Notes: generated by a model not told the origin, from the sequence alone. Positions 8,416-19,712 are shown, numbered from the stretch's first letter. The stretch: DNA of 64,000 bases from Bipolaris cookei (GCA_002286855.1 NRSV01000045.1:248001-312000), one strand, 5' to 3'. Numbers and translations are program-made.

Positions 8416-11394
8416 CTAACCCCACTGAAATCTCTCTTCATCCAACCTTGTGCCTTCTTTCCAGCACTTTTCTACCCATCCTATACCAACTATTCGTGCA
8501 AGTCCAGAGATTCTCGAATTCAACCTCTTGGACAAAAATTTCTCATCTGGTACAACGATGTGCGTGACTCCTTCTTCCTCGTCATCGGAAATCAGCCCAT
8601 CTCCAAAACGGAGATAGTTCTTCGCCAGTTGCACCTTCAACGACCAATCTTTGTTGCTCCCATCGTCTGGGAATACAGCCTTGACAGAGTGAAACATATG
8701 AGTCTTCAGCTGCTCCAAAGACTTGCCATGCTCTTCCAGCTTTTTAAAAAACTTTTGTCGCTGGAATGAAGCTGGGATTTCCGGCCTAGCTATACCATCT
8801 AGCAATTTCTTCATCTCTTCCACGTCCGCAATGTCGCGCGCGTAAGAATCGCCATTTTCGTCTACGTGGCTCTCGAACTCCAACTGATCGTCATCGTGAA
8901 GGTAGAACATGTGTCTGTTTGGCTCAAAAGGAAGTAGATAAGGCAGTGCACCAGCGTCTGCTTCGTTTTGTGTGATACAATCCTGAATCCATATTGGCAT
9001 GACAATGTTGTTTGTGGCACGTTTTTCGAGCGACGCGACTTTGATTAGCCGTTTGTCGGCAATGATGATAAGATTATTGTCTGTAGAGTTACGTTGGACA
9101 AGCTTCCCACCGTTGGCTTTGATGAGTGCCTCTAGGTCGGCTTTGGATTTCTTCACTGGGTATATCTGCTCAGTCATGACGTAAAATCTGAGTCCATCGA
9201 ATATTTTAGACTCTGGGCCTGCATAAGGTGTCGTTACCGTATCGTTGCCCATCACCGCCAGCGGCTTCTTCGATGTGCGCGCCTTCTTGCGTCGTGACTG
9301 TTCGATCTTGAATTCCTTTTCCTTCTCAGACTTCTCGACCTCTACTTTGGTTTTGATTTCGAGGAATTCCTGCACAGAAAGCGCTTGATCCCATCGTTTG
9401 TCTGCCCTGAGTTGCTTGAAGCGTGGAAAGCGGAGTGTCAATGCAAAGCGGAACTTATCACTGCTCTCGACGCTGGCGGCTTTGCACTCCAGTACGACAG
9501 AATCACTGGGTCTAATCCATTGGTCCGGTCTCTCGTGTTGTCGATTCTGCTCGTGGCCACCTAGTTCGATGAATGGCGGTGGACGCCGAGGATCCCAATC
9601 ATGCCATTTTCCTTGCGTTCGTCCTCGTAAAGCAGCGTAGTCTTCAAAGCTAAATCCACCACCAACCTTGAAGAATGACCAACAATGTTCATGTTTCGGG
9701 TCTCCTGGCTTTGCGCTCTTGTTTGTAAGTAGTGCACAAAGGAAAGATGAGTGGGCACCACCGCGACGACCAGAGCCAAAGTACCCTCCAACGACAATGC
9801 AGTCAAGAGACTCTCCAAACTCGGACATGTATTCTGGCTTCACCTTCATCCAATCGTTGTTCCGTTGGTTCAAGCAATACATCGAGCGAGGGTTCTTTAA
9901 CACCAAGCCCTCGGATGATTCAGCAACCACCTTTCGCAGCACCGGCTCAATCTCAGTATGAGTGTGCGCCTCGATGTATGGATGAACTTCCAGTCTGCGA
10001 TGTACACCTTTAACAGCGCTTTCTAGAGCACGACGGCGATCGCGAAGCGTATACTGAGTGAGCAACGTATCGTTCAGGTACACACAATCAAACACTCGAA
10101 GTAGCGGTCGCTGGCCAGTTTCTTGGTTTGTTTTGTTCTCCTTCTCGGATATGGCTGCCGTCTTGAGAGTACCAAAACCGACAATGTGATCAGTTTCCAT
10201 GTCCCAGGTAACCATTTCGCCGTCGAGGATAATGTTCCTCACGTTCTTCCCAAATGCGTCTGTTATGAAACGCGTGAGTGCTCCAGCTTCGTCGCCGTGG
10301 AAATGTTTTCCATAGAGATAAGTGTAGTCTTTCGCCTTTCGCGACCAGAAGCCAAACGATTTCCCACCTGGCGCATCTGGGTCCTCTACCATATGTAGTT
10401 GCATGCGTTCGCCGTCGAGTTTCTCCTCAATCCAGAATGTATTGTCATCTGAATCTCCTTTAAATCTGGTAACCAGCTTCTGGAACGAGCCTACTTTGTC
10501 CTGAAATTGAGCTAGTTGCGGTTGGAAGCATTGCATGAGACTAAGGCCAGTATTCTCGCCCTCAAGACGTATGTTGTGATCAAAAAGCTCCCAACAAACA
10601 CGTCGAAGATTCGATGACACGTTGAATAGCGTTTCTGCGTCTGGATGCCAGATATTAAGCAATGTCTTCTCAGTCGCACCAATCTTCATCTGACGAAGAA
10701 TCATCCGAACAAGCCACGTCATTTCCTCGGCATTCATCCTCCGGTAAAACCTCTGGAAGATTTTGACTTGCTCTTCTTCGGTACCGACCTGCGATAGTTT
10801 GTCGAGAGCATTGTTGACCTCCGCGATGCTCATGTCACTGTACTCTGTCTTGAGCTGTCGCGATGACAGGATCTCGTAGCACCGTCCGGCAAAGTCACCA
10901 GCAGTCCAGGCTGAGGCCTTTTGCAATTGAGTAGGCAATTTCCAGTTGAGCATATGCTTTGCATCATCTGAATCCTTGCCGATTCTGGTGAGCTTGATCA
11001 AGACTTTTGCTATTGCCTTCTCTTTCAGACCGTACATGGCCCGGTCTCGGTCTTTCTCGGGAATAATGAGGCGCATTGCAGGATAAAAATCATTCCCCAC
11101 CTGCTTCCGCCAATTCGCAATAAAGCGCTCGACGATGTTCCGCTTGGCTTCATGAGGCGTTAGGCTGCCGCGGCCTTGCTGTCCAACCTTGCGCTGGGAG
11201 CCGACCGGCTGCTTCTTTTTTTGCGTATGCATGAGCGGATTGAAAAGATCGGTGAATAATGTGTGAAACGGCAGTGTCTTGTGTAAATTCAATGGCCGCA
11301 TTGGGTATTTCTCATCAAGGTCGTCATCGTGGCCATACATGAGGGTATTCTCACGTACCGCGTCCACGTCTGGCATAGGCGTATCTTCTGCCAT
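8416..11394 (-). CDS. lig4: DNA ligase IV (non-homologous end joining)
   Basis: Uninterrupted frame of 992 residues from the ATG at 11392-11394; nine further upstream codons begin at a GTG and are ignored. The N-terminal ligase domain is followed by the adenylation motif KLDGER at residues 325-330, where Lys325 would carry AMP. The nucleotidyltransferase motif LDGEMVTWD and later Lys-containing motifs (EGLVLKN, WMKVKPEY) are present. Two BRCT domains follow (from about residue 690 and at the C-terminus), separated by the segment that in this family binds Xrcc4/Lif1. Length fits fungal Lig4 (~1000). It seals double-strand breaks with Ku, whose Ku80 subunit is encoded about 33 kb away at 44621-47075. 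Very confident. Confidence 0.97.
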   Translation of the reverse strand: MAEDTPMPDVDAVRENTLMYGHDDDLDEKYPMRPLNLHKTLPFHTLFTDLFNPLMHTQKKKQPVGSQRKVGQQGRGSLTPHEAKRNIVERFIANWRKQVGNDFYPAMRLIIPEKDRDRAMYGLKEKAIAKVLIKLTRIGKDSDDAKHMLNWKLPTQLQKASAWTAGDFAGRCYEILSSRQLKTEYSDMSIAEVNNALDKLSQVGTEEEQVKIFQRFYRRMNAEEMTWLVRMILRQMKIGATEKTLLNIWHPDAETLFNVSSNLRRVCWELFDHNIRLEGENTGLSLMQCFQPQLAQFQDKVGSFQKLVTRFKGDSDDNTFWIEEKLDGERMQLHMVEDPDAPGGKSFGFWSRKAKDYTYLYGKHFHGDEAGALTRFITDAFGKNVRNIILDGEMVTWDMETDHIVGFGTLKTAAISEKENKTNQETGQRPLLRVFDCVYLNDTLLTQYTLRDRRRALESAVKGVHRRLEVHPYIEAHTHTEIEPVLRKVVAESSEGLVLKNPRSMYCLNQRNNDWMKVKPEYMSEFGESLDCIVVGGYFGSGRRGGAHSSFLCALLTNKSAKPGDPKHEHCWSFFKVGGGFSFEDYAALRGRTQGKWHDWDPRRPPPFIELGGHEQNRQHERPDQWIRPSDSVVLECKAASVESSDKFRFALTLRFPRFKQLRADKRWDQALSVQEFLEIKTKVEVEKSEKEKEFKIEQSRRKKARTSKKPLAVMGNDTVTTPYAGPESKIFDGLRFYVMTEQIYPVKKSKADLEALIKANGGKLVQRNSTDNNLIIIADKRLIKVASLEKRATNNIVMPIWIQDCITQNEADAGALPYLLPFEPNRHMFYLHDDDQLEFESHVDENGDSYARDIADVEEMKKLLDGIARPEIPASFQRQKFFKKLEEHGKSLEQLKTHMFHSVKAVFPDDGSNKDWSLKVQLAKNYLRFGDGLISDDEEEGVTHIVVPDEKFLSKRLNSRISGLARIVGIGWVEKCWKEGTRLDEERFQWG

Positions 11395-11771
11395 TTTGAG
11401 TGCATTGATGAAGAGCACCACGCCGTGGGCTGTGGTTGATACTTGAATGCCGCGTCGTGGATGCCTGAAGGTCGCGTTTAGCGTTGCGCGTGATCACGTG
11501 TATCTTAGGCATGAAAGCGGTTAGCGTGCCGCCCAGGACATCACCCATGCGCAGCGGATAAACGGGGGCTGTCATGAGGCTGACAGTGCTAACCTTGGAA
11601 CATTAGAATTGCGACTCCACTGCTCATTTTCAGCACAGTCTCTGTTTCTCTCTTTCTCTCGTCCTTCCATGTACATGTGTATGCTGCGTAGCGCTACTGT
11701 CCAACCAGAATCGATAGTCCCGGAATCCCTTTGTGTACGTCATTATTGCTGACCAACCCGATGGAGCATAA
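11395..11771. other. Divergent intergenic region lig4/irs4-like
   Basis: A compact 377-bp region carrying both promoters. A pyrimidine-rich stretch on the + strand lies at about 11636-11672. No other structure seen. Confidence 0.5.
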
Positions 11772-13859
11772 ATGAGCTCTACACGCAACCAGGGCTGGGT
11801 CCCGCAGTCAGCCGGAGATGTGCAGCACAACGTACGCAACGCTGCATTGCAGGGCGCCTCAAAAGCCTTCTCCAAATCCCCTGTGAAGCCAAACCCTGTC
11901 ACCAACACATATACCGGAGGAGACAATGCAGCCTGGCTGGCAGCTACGCGGGTTGGAACAGGCAGCCCTGCATCCTTACAACGAGACCATACCGGCGGAT
12001 CTCTAGGCGTCAGTAGACCAATCACCTCCAACCCGGCGAAGCCTACGTCGTTGAACGTCCCTGTCGATCACCTTGATCGTGTACCATCTCCGTCCAACAT
12101 TGCAGCACGGCTGGCTGCTGCCCGGCACAGCCCTATAAAGCCCGTGCCCCAGCCCAAACTCCAACCCGCGCCCTCGATGGACGAACAAGAGCCAAATGAA
12201 AGGGATATACTACCTCCCCCTGGTAGTGTGGGCGATCTGCTTGCGAAGCTTGAGCCTAAGAAGCCTGGTCAGCAGCCTCAGAAAAGGAGGGACAGTCCTG
12301 AGTCACGCTCAGTCGCCAGCCGTGTCCAACGACCGGAATTAACTAGCAGGCCCACCGACGATACTCCCATACCGCCTACAAATACACTGGTAAAGATGTT
12401 CGAACAAGGCAGATCTACAACACCGACTGACCAGACGTCTACGCCTTTACATGTTACTCGAAGTTCGCCGCCTCCTGTTCGATCCCCAAAGCCTTGGCGG
12501 ACCTTTTCACTACCACCTGACCCGGAAGAAGATGATGCTCAATTACAAAGGAAAAGGACACAGACACCTCCGCCTGTCAAGCCAAAGCCAAAGCACCAGA
12601 TTCAGCTACCCCCACAATTCACTGACGGTGCGAGTGACAAAGCATACTTCAATACGCCTAAAAAGGGTCCTATGAAGTCACCTTCGGTCAAGCAAAAGCC
12701 GGTGGAATTAGCAGCTCTCACGACAGCAAACTCACCGCCCCGAAATGGATCCCGTCAGACAAGGTCACGGTCCCAGGACGTATTAACATCGGTTCCAGGT
12801 CAGAGAAAGAGAATGTCGACATCCATGGAAAGCTCCAAATCACCTTCAACGCCGTCTTCTTTCAAGTCCGCAAAAGAGGAACAAGAAGAAAAGGACGTAG
12901 AAGTCAAACCCAAGCCAACCGTGCCTCCACCTCGTCGCTCGACTACCCGGAAAGCAGAGTCAGTGCCGGCTTCGCAAAAGCTTCCACCGACAACACCCAT
13001 ACAGATCAAACCACGCGCAGGTAGTCAGACGCCAGGTTCGACATCTCCAGTGCGGAATCTCTCACCTCGTCAACCAGTATCTAATACAGGCACGGCCTCC
13101 CCTTCCCCTTCGGTGTATCACAACAACTACCAACGCGAATCAGTCAAGCAGATCACCCAGCACATGACTGGAGAGTCCCTATCGAATGCAATCATGGGCG
13201 CAGCTCTAGCTTCACAGTCTCGCAATGTTTCCCCGGTGCCTCGCCCCATGTCAGTTGAGCCGCTCTTCCCACCACGCAAACAGCACCATCACCACTTGCC
13301 GTTTCACCGGTCTCCGTCTCCGCAGAAGAATTCACCTCCAAAAAGCACAGGGAAGCTGCGCACCACAATGCGCAAAGAGCCTTCCTCGTCAGACGATGAA
13401 GATAACAAGGTGGATAAGTACAAAAAGAAAGGCACAAGAATCATGGGTATCAAAGGACGGAAACATCCGAATAAGCATGACGAGGGAAATCGAAAACGAT
13501 GGCGTGACCAGATCACCGAAAGAGAGCGAAAGCGGTATGAGGGGGTCTGGGCGGCAAACAAAGGCCTTTTCATACCTTCATCGCCTCGTGCACCGCCTGA
13601 CGACGATCCGTCTGCCGATGTACTAAATCTTGTGGCCAAAGAGATTTGGACGAGGAGTCGCTTACCCACACACGTGCTAGAAGAAGTATGGGATTTGGTA
13701 GACGGGCGAGCGATTGGAAGACTGACCAGATACGAATTTGTCGTGGGGCTATGGTTGATTGACCAACGGTTAAAAGGAAGGAAATTGCCCATCAAAGTTA
13801 GCGATAGTGTGTGGCACAGCGCAAGGAATGTTGACATTAAAGTCAAGATTAAACATTAA
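11772..13859 (+). CDS. irs4: EH-domain protein of the IRS4/TAX4 type
   Basis: Intronless frame of 695 residues. The first ~550 residues are disordered, Pro/Ser/Lys-rich, with many SPxK and PPPVKPKPK-like segments that could bind SH3 domains. The last ~110 residues form an EH domain: RYEGVWAANKGLF, then LNLVAKEIWTRSRLP, LEEVWDLVDGRAIGRLTRYEF and VVGLWLIDQRLKGRKLP. This order, a long disordered N-terminus plus a single C-terminal EH domain, matches yeast Irs4/Tax4, regulators linked to phosphoinositide levels, autophagy and rDNA silencing. The function in this organism is inferred. Convergent with the JMJD7-like gene. Confidence 0.85.
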   Translation: MSSTRNQGWVPQSAGDVQHNVRNAALQGASKAFSKSPVKPNPVTNTYTGGDNAAWLAATRVGTGSPASLQRDHTGGSLGVSRPITSNPAKPTSLNVPVDHLDRVPSPSNIAARLAAARHSPIKPVPQPKLQPAPSMDEQEPNERDILPPPGSVGDLLAKLEPKKPGQQPQKRRDSPESRSVASRVQRPELTSRPTDDTPIPPTNTLVKMFEQGRSTTPTDQTSTPLHVTRSSPPPVRSPKPWRTFSLPPDPEEDDAQLQRKRTQTPPPVKPKPKHQIQLPPQFTDGASDKAYFNTPKKGPMKSPSVKQKPVELAALTTANSPPRNGSRQTRSRSQDVLTSVPGQRKRMSTSMESSKSPSTPSSFKSAKEEQEEKDVEVKPKPTVPPPRRSTTRKAESVPASQKLPPTTPIQIKPRAGSQTPGSTSPVRNLSPRQPVSNTGTASPSPSVYHNNYQRESVKQITQHMTGESLSNAIMGAALASQSRNVSPVPRPMSVEPLFPPRKQHHHHLPFHRSPSPQKNSPPKSTGKLRTTMRKEPSSSDDEDNKVDKYKKKGTRIMGIKGRKHPNKHDEGNRKRWRDQITERERKRYEGVWAANKGLFIPSSPRAPPDDDPSADVLNLVAKEIWTRSRLPTHVLEEVWDLVDGRAIGRLTRYEFVVGLWLIDQRLKGRKLPIKVSDSVWHSARNVDIKVKIKH

Positions 13860-14035
13860 TAGAAGGGGTATGAGCGTTCATAGATGATTGCGTTTGCCAC
13901 CGGTGTTGTACTTGTTGCTGTAGATGCTAGAGATACCCTTGGTTGGAATTTGTTTCTTTTGTGGTCATAAGAACTATCATATCTTTCATCATCCACAACT
14001 TTTTCCAATCAGACATTCATTCCGTGCCCACCCCA

Positions 14036-15000
14036 CTATTCCACCATAGATAAAAGTCCAGTACTCCTAACAAAATTCGCCGTACTCCAGAATCCGCCGC
14101 TGAAATCAAGATCGTACCAATAGTTCACCGCACAACAAATCCCTTCATCATTGCAACTCTGACTTACTTTGTGATACCAGAGCGCAGGCAGATACAGCAT
14201 ATCGCCTTCCTCCAACGTCACACGCAGAGGCTGCGAGTATTGCGAGTAAGGCGTCGAATTAACGAGCGGTACATCCGGATCCCACGTCGCAAACGGTACA
14301 TATTCCTCTGGCTCATCCACCGCAACTACAAGCCACCCCTTCTCTTTCTCACTAGATGCCATGGATATGGGCCGGTACGTAGCTGCCAGCACAGCCTTCT
14401 CATTCACACAAGCCGCTTCTACCGGCGGAAGTAGTACAAAATGCTTTTTACCGAGAATCTGCACGTAGATGTTTTCGTAGTTATCTTTGTGCAGAGCGGT
14501 GGTTGAGTGCGAGTTTCCGAGCCAGAAGTTGATGGCGTCGGGGTCCTGCTCGAAGGCTATGCGGGCGAAGGGGATGGAGTCTGGGACGTCGGCGAAGAGG
14601 GTAGCGTATTCGTTGCGTAGATTGTCGTTTTGGGTTTGTGCGTAGTGTGTTGGGCCGACGTATGTTTTATCGATTTCTTGATGCTGGATTTTGGTTAAGA
14701 CGATTTCGAAGGGCTCCTCGGTTTCGTGGGGCTTGACGAAGAGGGATCCGCCAGAGGGTAGGTCGACGACTGAATCGGCGTTGCCGCGGGGTGTCATGGC
14801 TACGTTCACAGTTTCGCCATACATGACATCTTTGAGGTATTGGGCGTTCCATTTCTTGCGGGCCGGGATATTTGAGGCTCCGTTGCGGATTACGAATGGG
14901 CGGTTGCGTGCGACGTGTCGCATGAATTGCAGTGGAGATGGTTCTTCATGGAGAATATCTATTGTGGAGGGGTTGAGGTCGTGGTAGGATGCTATTAGGT
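14036..15000 (-). CDS. jmjd7: JmjC-domain hydroxylase, JMJD7 type (5' exon unresolved)
   Basis: The main frame reads from an acceptor (GGTAG, AG at 15001-15002) to the stop at 14036. An ATG at 14921-14923 would give 295 residues, but the family-like segment IASYHDLNPSTIDILHEEP is in frame upstream of it, so the true start lies in an earlier exon. The cupin core is complete: INFWLGNSHSTTALHKDNYEN carries the HxD iron ligands, and the distal histidine is in LYLPALWYHKV. Human JMJD7 is a lysyl hydroxylase acting on translation-factor GTPases; the same role here is inferred. Exon 2 needs one leading base from exon 1, and I could not find a donor giving that phase with a good consensus. Confidence 0.85.
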
Positions 15001-15486
15001 CTACCGATCAATAAGCATTGGATTGATAGAATACAAAGAAATAAAAATCCAGTAAAAATTGCTTCGAAGAAAATGAATGCACCTCTTACAGCATCTTGCA
15101 ATGTCCCCTCGCCTTCAAGGCCAGTCGGGGCAGGCCTGGGTAGATCAGCAAAGCGAACAGATCAAGAGAAGCTACATAAGCTATACCTGAGACCAGCCTG
15201 CCCAACGCTCTTCAAGCCCACAACTTCATCTTGCACCTGGTCCATCTTTCGGCATTCATGCGAGTCCGCGCAAAAGTTCATGAAGTGGGATGTCAGCGGA
15301 GTTAACATACTAGCGCCGGCGATAATCTAACTTGACGGAATTCCGAATAGTCGTTCGTACATCCCTCCCTCGCTCCAACCACAACAAGTTCCGCAACGTC
15401 ATTGAGCGGACGCGCAAGCCCAGCACCGCACAAGCAGAAAATGCCCAAGTGATACCAAAGCTCAAGACCTTTTTTTTCGCTTTGTA
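15001..15486. other. Divergent intergenic region jmjd7-like/imp1
   Basis: About 480 bp. Must hold the missing first exon of the JMJD7-like gene and the imp1 promoter. A minus-strand open frame at about 15181-15309 ends in a good donor (GTATAG) but does not connect in phase to the JmjC exon. Confidence 0.45.
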
Positions 15487-16168
15487 ATGCCGCCACCATG
15501 GTCTTCCATCCACCGCTTCCATAAGAAGTCAGCACCCGCCTTCTTAAGCCCTCAAGCATGGTCGCGTACGTTACAATCACACTTATAACCCCAATACGCA
15601 ACTAAATCCGCATCTAGGTAGTGCCTTCCTCGTCGCCAAAGTCTTCGTCGTCGGCCATGTGTTCTTCTCCTACATTGGCGGCGTGGGATCTACCACCGGC
15701 ATATCCATGGTCCCCACCATCCCTCATTCTTTTCGCTCCCACCCTTGGATCCTTTACTCATCACTTCACCGTCGGGGTCGGAACATACAAGTCGGCGATG
15801 TGATAACGTATACGCACCCTATGTTTCCCAATCAGCATGGTTGCAAGCGGGTCATTGGTATGCCGGGTGATTTTGTCAGTGTTATTACACCGGGACGCAG
15901 CGACGAGGATATTGAGGCCATTGATGCTGATGGGAAGTGGGCAAGCGTGAGGGAAGAAGTGATTCGGGTGCCGGATGGACATTGCTGGGTGCAAGGGGAC
16001 AATCTGGAGTGGAGCAGGGATAGTAGGCTGTTTGGTCCTTTGCCGTTGGGTTTGGTTAAATCAAAAGTGCTGGCGGTTGTTCTGCCGTTTCGAGAGGCAA
16101 AATGGGTGGGTAGTTCGGTTGATGTAGTCAATCCGCAGGAGAGGGAAAGAGAATGGATCCTGAAGTAA
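15487..16168 (+). CDS. imp1: Mitochondrial inner-membrane protease subunit 1 (signal peptidase family)
   Basis: Two exons, 15487-15565 and 15618-16168, giving 209 residues. The intron has donor GTACGT and acceptor CTAG, and splits an Arg codon. The N-terminus is basic and Ser/Pro-rich, followed by a hydrophobic anchor (FLVAKVFVVGHVFFSYIGGVG). The S26 peptidase motifs are present: GISMVPT with nucleophile Ser56, and KRVIGMPGD with Lys103 as general base. The motif WSRDSRLFGPLPLGLV (RDSR rather than the Imp2-like DSNxFGP) points to Imp1. The enzyme cleaves inter-membrane-space sorting signals. A Kozak-like ATG at 15497 is out of frame and stops after eight codons. Confidence 0.9.
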
Positions 16169-16433
16169 GAGACGGGACGGTGCAATGCTGATGAAATGAT
16201 CATACTTTACTTAATCGCCTATACAAACCGTCACCTCTTCTACGAAACAACTACACGAGCAATTCCTATAACAACTCTTGACAACAAAACACAACAAAGA
16301 CAAAAAACGAAAAATCCTCGACACAGCGAACTTGTATGCATACAAGACCAAAGTCATAAACCATTCCATAAACGCCAAACAATGCATTTCCTTTCTTTGG
16401 TCACACAATCTCCCAAGGAAAAAAACCCCTCAC

Positions 16434-17830
16434 TCAATCCCAGCTCTGCTTCTCTATAGACGGCGTACCCAGCACACCAACACCATCACCTCTACGTTTC
16501 CTCTTACCCACAAACTCGCTCGCCCAATCAAACATCTGCCATGCCCAGCTGCCTGCAACCATGACACCACTAACAACATTAACAAGCGTAATAAGCAATT
16601 TCCAGAACCCTCTGCTCTCCTCGACAATAGCCAGCATAATAGGCTCGATGTCGAATTTGACAAAGATACCAGGGACGTAGCTATCGTCCACCTTGTGAGA
16701 CTGCGAGGTAACGGCGTACTGGTTTGTCTTGATGGCGTGCGTGGTGTGGAAAATGTTGGATGAGGGATGATCTTTTGTGGAGACGACGGTTTCCAAGAGG
16801 GGCATGAGAGAGGGGTCGTCGGTGTAGATGGTGGGGACGATGGAGAGATAGTATTGGAATTTGTAAAAGTGGTCTGCAGGGGTTGGGGTGACGGCTATGG
16901 TTGAGTCGAGGGGGTTGGTGAGGGAGGGGTAGTATGGGCCGAATGACATTTCACGGATGATGTGGGAGAAGTTGAAGGCTGGGGGGATTGTTAGTTTAGT
17001 GAGGAAACTCTTGACGAGCTCGGGAATGTGTGGTCTTACATGAATGGTCGAGGTGTTCTCCAAATTCCATGTATCCGTGTCCTCTTGCGGTAATATGGAA
17101 GTCTCCCTGCACCTTGTTTCCCTCGAGACTACCGTAAATTCTGCAACTGTCCGTTGGGCCGCGCAGCTTGGGTGTCTTGCTGAACTTTTTCTTTGTCGCT
17201 TTTCCCAAATGCTCGTGCACATCACCGTACTCTTCCCATTCCGGAATCTGGTTTGCGTCATCCTTGCCCAACTCGTGCGTACCTTTCTCCGTGTTCTTGC
17301 CAGTCCACTGCGACCATGAGGTTGGGTCTTTACGAAGAAGCTCGCCGGCTAGCGTGCGGTCACCAGCTGCATCTTGCATATTTACGTGAAGGTCAGCACA
17401 TCTCATGGCGACAATTATATCGAGGTTTATTTGCATGTCGTGAGATACACCCTTTTCGACGGTAAAGGTTTGCGTCGTTGTGCCAGCATACCAGCGCGCA
17501 ATTTCCGACCAGGTCAGATAGATGCATGTAATGATGAGGGTTACCGTCCATGCTGAGGAATTGCGACCCTGGACGAGATATGTCTTTTTGGTCTTGGCTG
17601 TGGTTATCTGTTAGTTGTGTTGCTCGTCTATGAGTGAGCAGCGTCTCATCAGTTCGAACCACCATTGCAAATGATATGATTCCGCTTCCCCAAATCTCTG
17701 CGTTCACAAGTCCTCTCAATCTTCCGTACAGAAAGTAGTACTTACGAAAAGCATCGAAACTTGATACGATACCCCCTTTGGCGGGTCCAAACGCATCCTC
17801 GTCATGCCCATGCTCCCCGAAACCGTTCAT
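16434..17830 (-). CDS. erv41: ER-Golgi cargo receptor Erv41 (ERGIC2 family)
   Basis: Three exons read right to left: 17830-17746, 17597-17040 and 16978-16434, giving 395 residues. The splice at 17746/17597 restores SSFDAFPKTKKTYL, the conserved start of this family. A first membrane segment (AWTVTLIITCIYLTWSEIA) is followed by the large lumenal domain with CADLHVNM, GSLEGNKVQGDFHITARGHGY and FNFSHIIREMSFGPYYP. The second membrane segment (FWKLLITLVNVVSGVMVAGSW) lies near the end, with a basic cytosolic tail. Erv41 works with Erv46 in COPII/COPI vesicles. Topology and length match the family. High confidence. Confidence 0.93.
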
Positions 17831-18200
17831 TCTGGCTGCTCAATCGTGACACTAGGGTACTGCAGCCCCAGTCGCGATTCAGCAAAAATCAAAATGGGAA
17901 GAAAGTGAAGGGTGGGGTGAACTAATGAGCGACGTTGACACAAGTAGGTAATGCGACGCGAAAGGCCACCTTGAACTGCTGTAATGATCGACGTCCGTGC
18001 CCGCGGAAGAGGTCCGTTTAGGATCGCTCCGCCACGTGCTTCCTTCACCTTGCGAACTTATCGCAAGCACCATCCCGCATGATAACAATGCACCCCAATT
18101 AATATACACATCTCTCAGAGTTCATTATGTTTTTTATTGTCATAATGCTGCCTTTATAAATACCATATATGCCCCCACATCATGCCTTCATTGATCAAGT
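17831..18200. other. Intergenic, 370 bp
   Basis: 5' flank of erv41 and 3' flank of the first hydrophilic-protein gene. No repeat or further gene seen. Confidence 0.5.
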
Positions 18201-18895
18201 TTAAGCAGTGGCGTCGCCAAGGTTGCTAAACTTGCTGTCACCATCCTGTGCCATGTCGGCCGTCTTGGGGGTAACACCGGCATTTGCAGCATTTACACCC
18301 TGCAGCTTGTGCTCCGCTTCCCTAGCGGGATCGTTGATCGTACCGATTTCGCCGAACTTGCGGTCTCCGTGCAGTTCCGGGTCCTCTGTCAAATTGGCGC
18401 CCTTGGGCTTAAGTACGCCTGGATCGACATGTGTACCAGAGAGAGCAACGGGTGCAGTACCCGTAACGCTGGATGCTCCTCCAGCGCTACCCGAAGTGCT
18501 GCCTAGACCCTTGCCTGAGCTTATAGTCTTCTCCTCGTTCCATCCTTCCTGAGCATCTCGCGCTTCAGAATTAACGGCAGCGTTGAGCTTGACGGTGTTT
18601 GAGGTGTCGGTCGTGTTTGTGGTTGTTGATGAAGAAGGCTGATCTAGGACTCCTGCCTTGGGGTTGCCTTCACCAAAGTGGCCGTGATTCTTAAGGGACT
18701 CGCCTGCGAGAGAGTCGGACGTTACAATACCGACCGCTTCGTTGATGGGGATTTTCGACGCAGGGTCGGTAGTGACCTAGAAGATGAAGTCAGCGATGTT
18801 CCTATATCTAACATCTCGTCGTAAGGTAAGGCGAGATTATGTAAGCCCTTTCTCTGGTGATACTGCACGCATACCTTTTGTCCGATGGAAGACAT
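18201..18895 (-). CDS. Hydrophilic disordered protein 1 (hydrophilin-like), unknown function
   Basis: Two exons, 18895-18875 (seven codons, MSSIGQK) and 18776-18201, giving 198 residues; the 98-nt intron runs GTATGC to CTAG. The product is almost free of hydrophobic stretches and of cysteine, rich in Gly, Ser, Thr, Asp, Asn and Lys, with a short SSSTTTNTTDTSN run. It has no signal peptide or domain. Composition resembles fungal stress hydrophilins/LEA-like proteins. A related-looking gene on the same strand follows at 19713-20093. A role in desiccation or stress tolerance is only a guess from composition. Confidence 0.75.
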
Positions 18896-19712
18896 GCTGT
18901 TTAGATATTTTGTTATTGGGGTTAAGTTGAGTTGTTTTTTTCCTGAGAGATAACAGAATCGAGGTATTCAGTTGGAAAATTGTAGATGGTGCGTGATTTT
19001 TTCAGAGAAGCCCAAAATACCTTTATTGTATGCTCATAAATCACTATGACCTATCCATATGGCGTATGTTGGCGTTTGTGTGACGTCAAAGGCGCTTTAC
19101 CTCAGCCTTGACTACTAGCGCTGCCCTGTTCTAGGATAGACATGGTGTGTGATGAACTTGGATCACGGAATCTACTCCATCAAACCGCAATGGACTTTGG
19201 ATATTCGTGTATGTTTCGGGCTGGGATGGCGTCGGGAATAGTCATGTCTTGGCAAGCCTCCATGAGCGCCTAGTTAGCGTGTACGTACACTTACTTGTTT
19301 GGACCAAGAAGGCAAGCTTACGGCATCTAACTCCATACTGCTACTAGAAAGCAACGTATTCTTCGTGGGCCATATCTGGAAGGGGATACTTCTAGTGCCC
19401 ATACAGTTCATAATTCACTGCCTCTTGAGGTGTTTGGTATTCACACCTCCGGTATGGCTTGGCTTCGATCAAGAGATCAAATGCACTAGTCAGACAGTTG
19501 GTCAAATGATAATAATAGATTCAGTAAAGAACAACACGACTATCAGAAACAGATGTATTTCATCATTCATTGAATTCGTATATTAAGTCATCAAGACACT
19601 GCTCTTGCAGTCGGCCAGCTGAACGCAGTGACAGAGGCCTTGTATGATAAGAAAACACTTCAATCCCACTGTACTTTACGAATTTTTGGTCATCATTCCC
19701 TCCTGCGACACT
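18896..19712. other. Intergenic, 0.8 kb, moderately AT-rich
   Basis: Separates the two hydrophilic-protein genes. The plus-strand frame at 19299-19586 has no domain and poor codon character. Nothing else recognised. Confidence 0.5.

Noticed and set aside
8416..11421. Upstream GTG start for DNA ligase IV and TTG start for the 760-residue membrane protein
   Set aside because: Fungal nuclear genes start at AUG in nearly all cases; the nearest in-frame ATGs (11394 and 44122) were used.
15180..15215. Short resemblance to the primate Alu phrase 'gagaccagcctg'
   Set aside because: Twelve bases only, in a fungal genome; chance or nothing more.
15181..15309. Minus-strand open frame starting MLTPLTSHF with a good donor at its end
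   Set aside because: It does not join in phase to the JmjC exon, and the alternative continuation passes into a frame that conflicts with clear JMJD7 coding. Left as unexplained rather than called.
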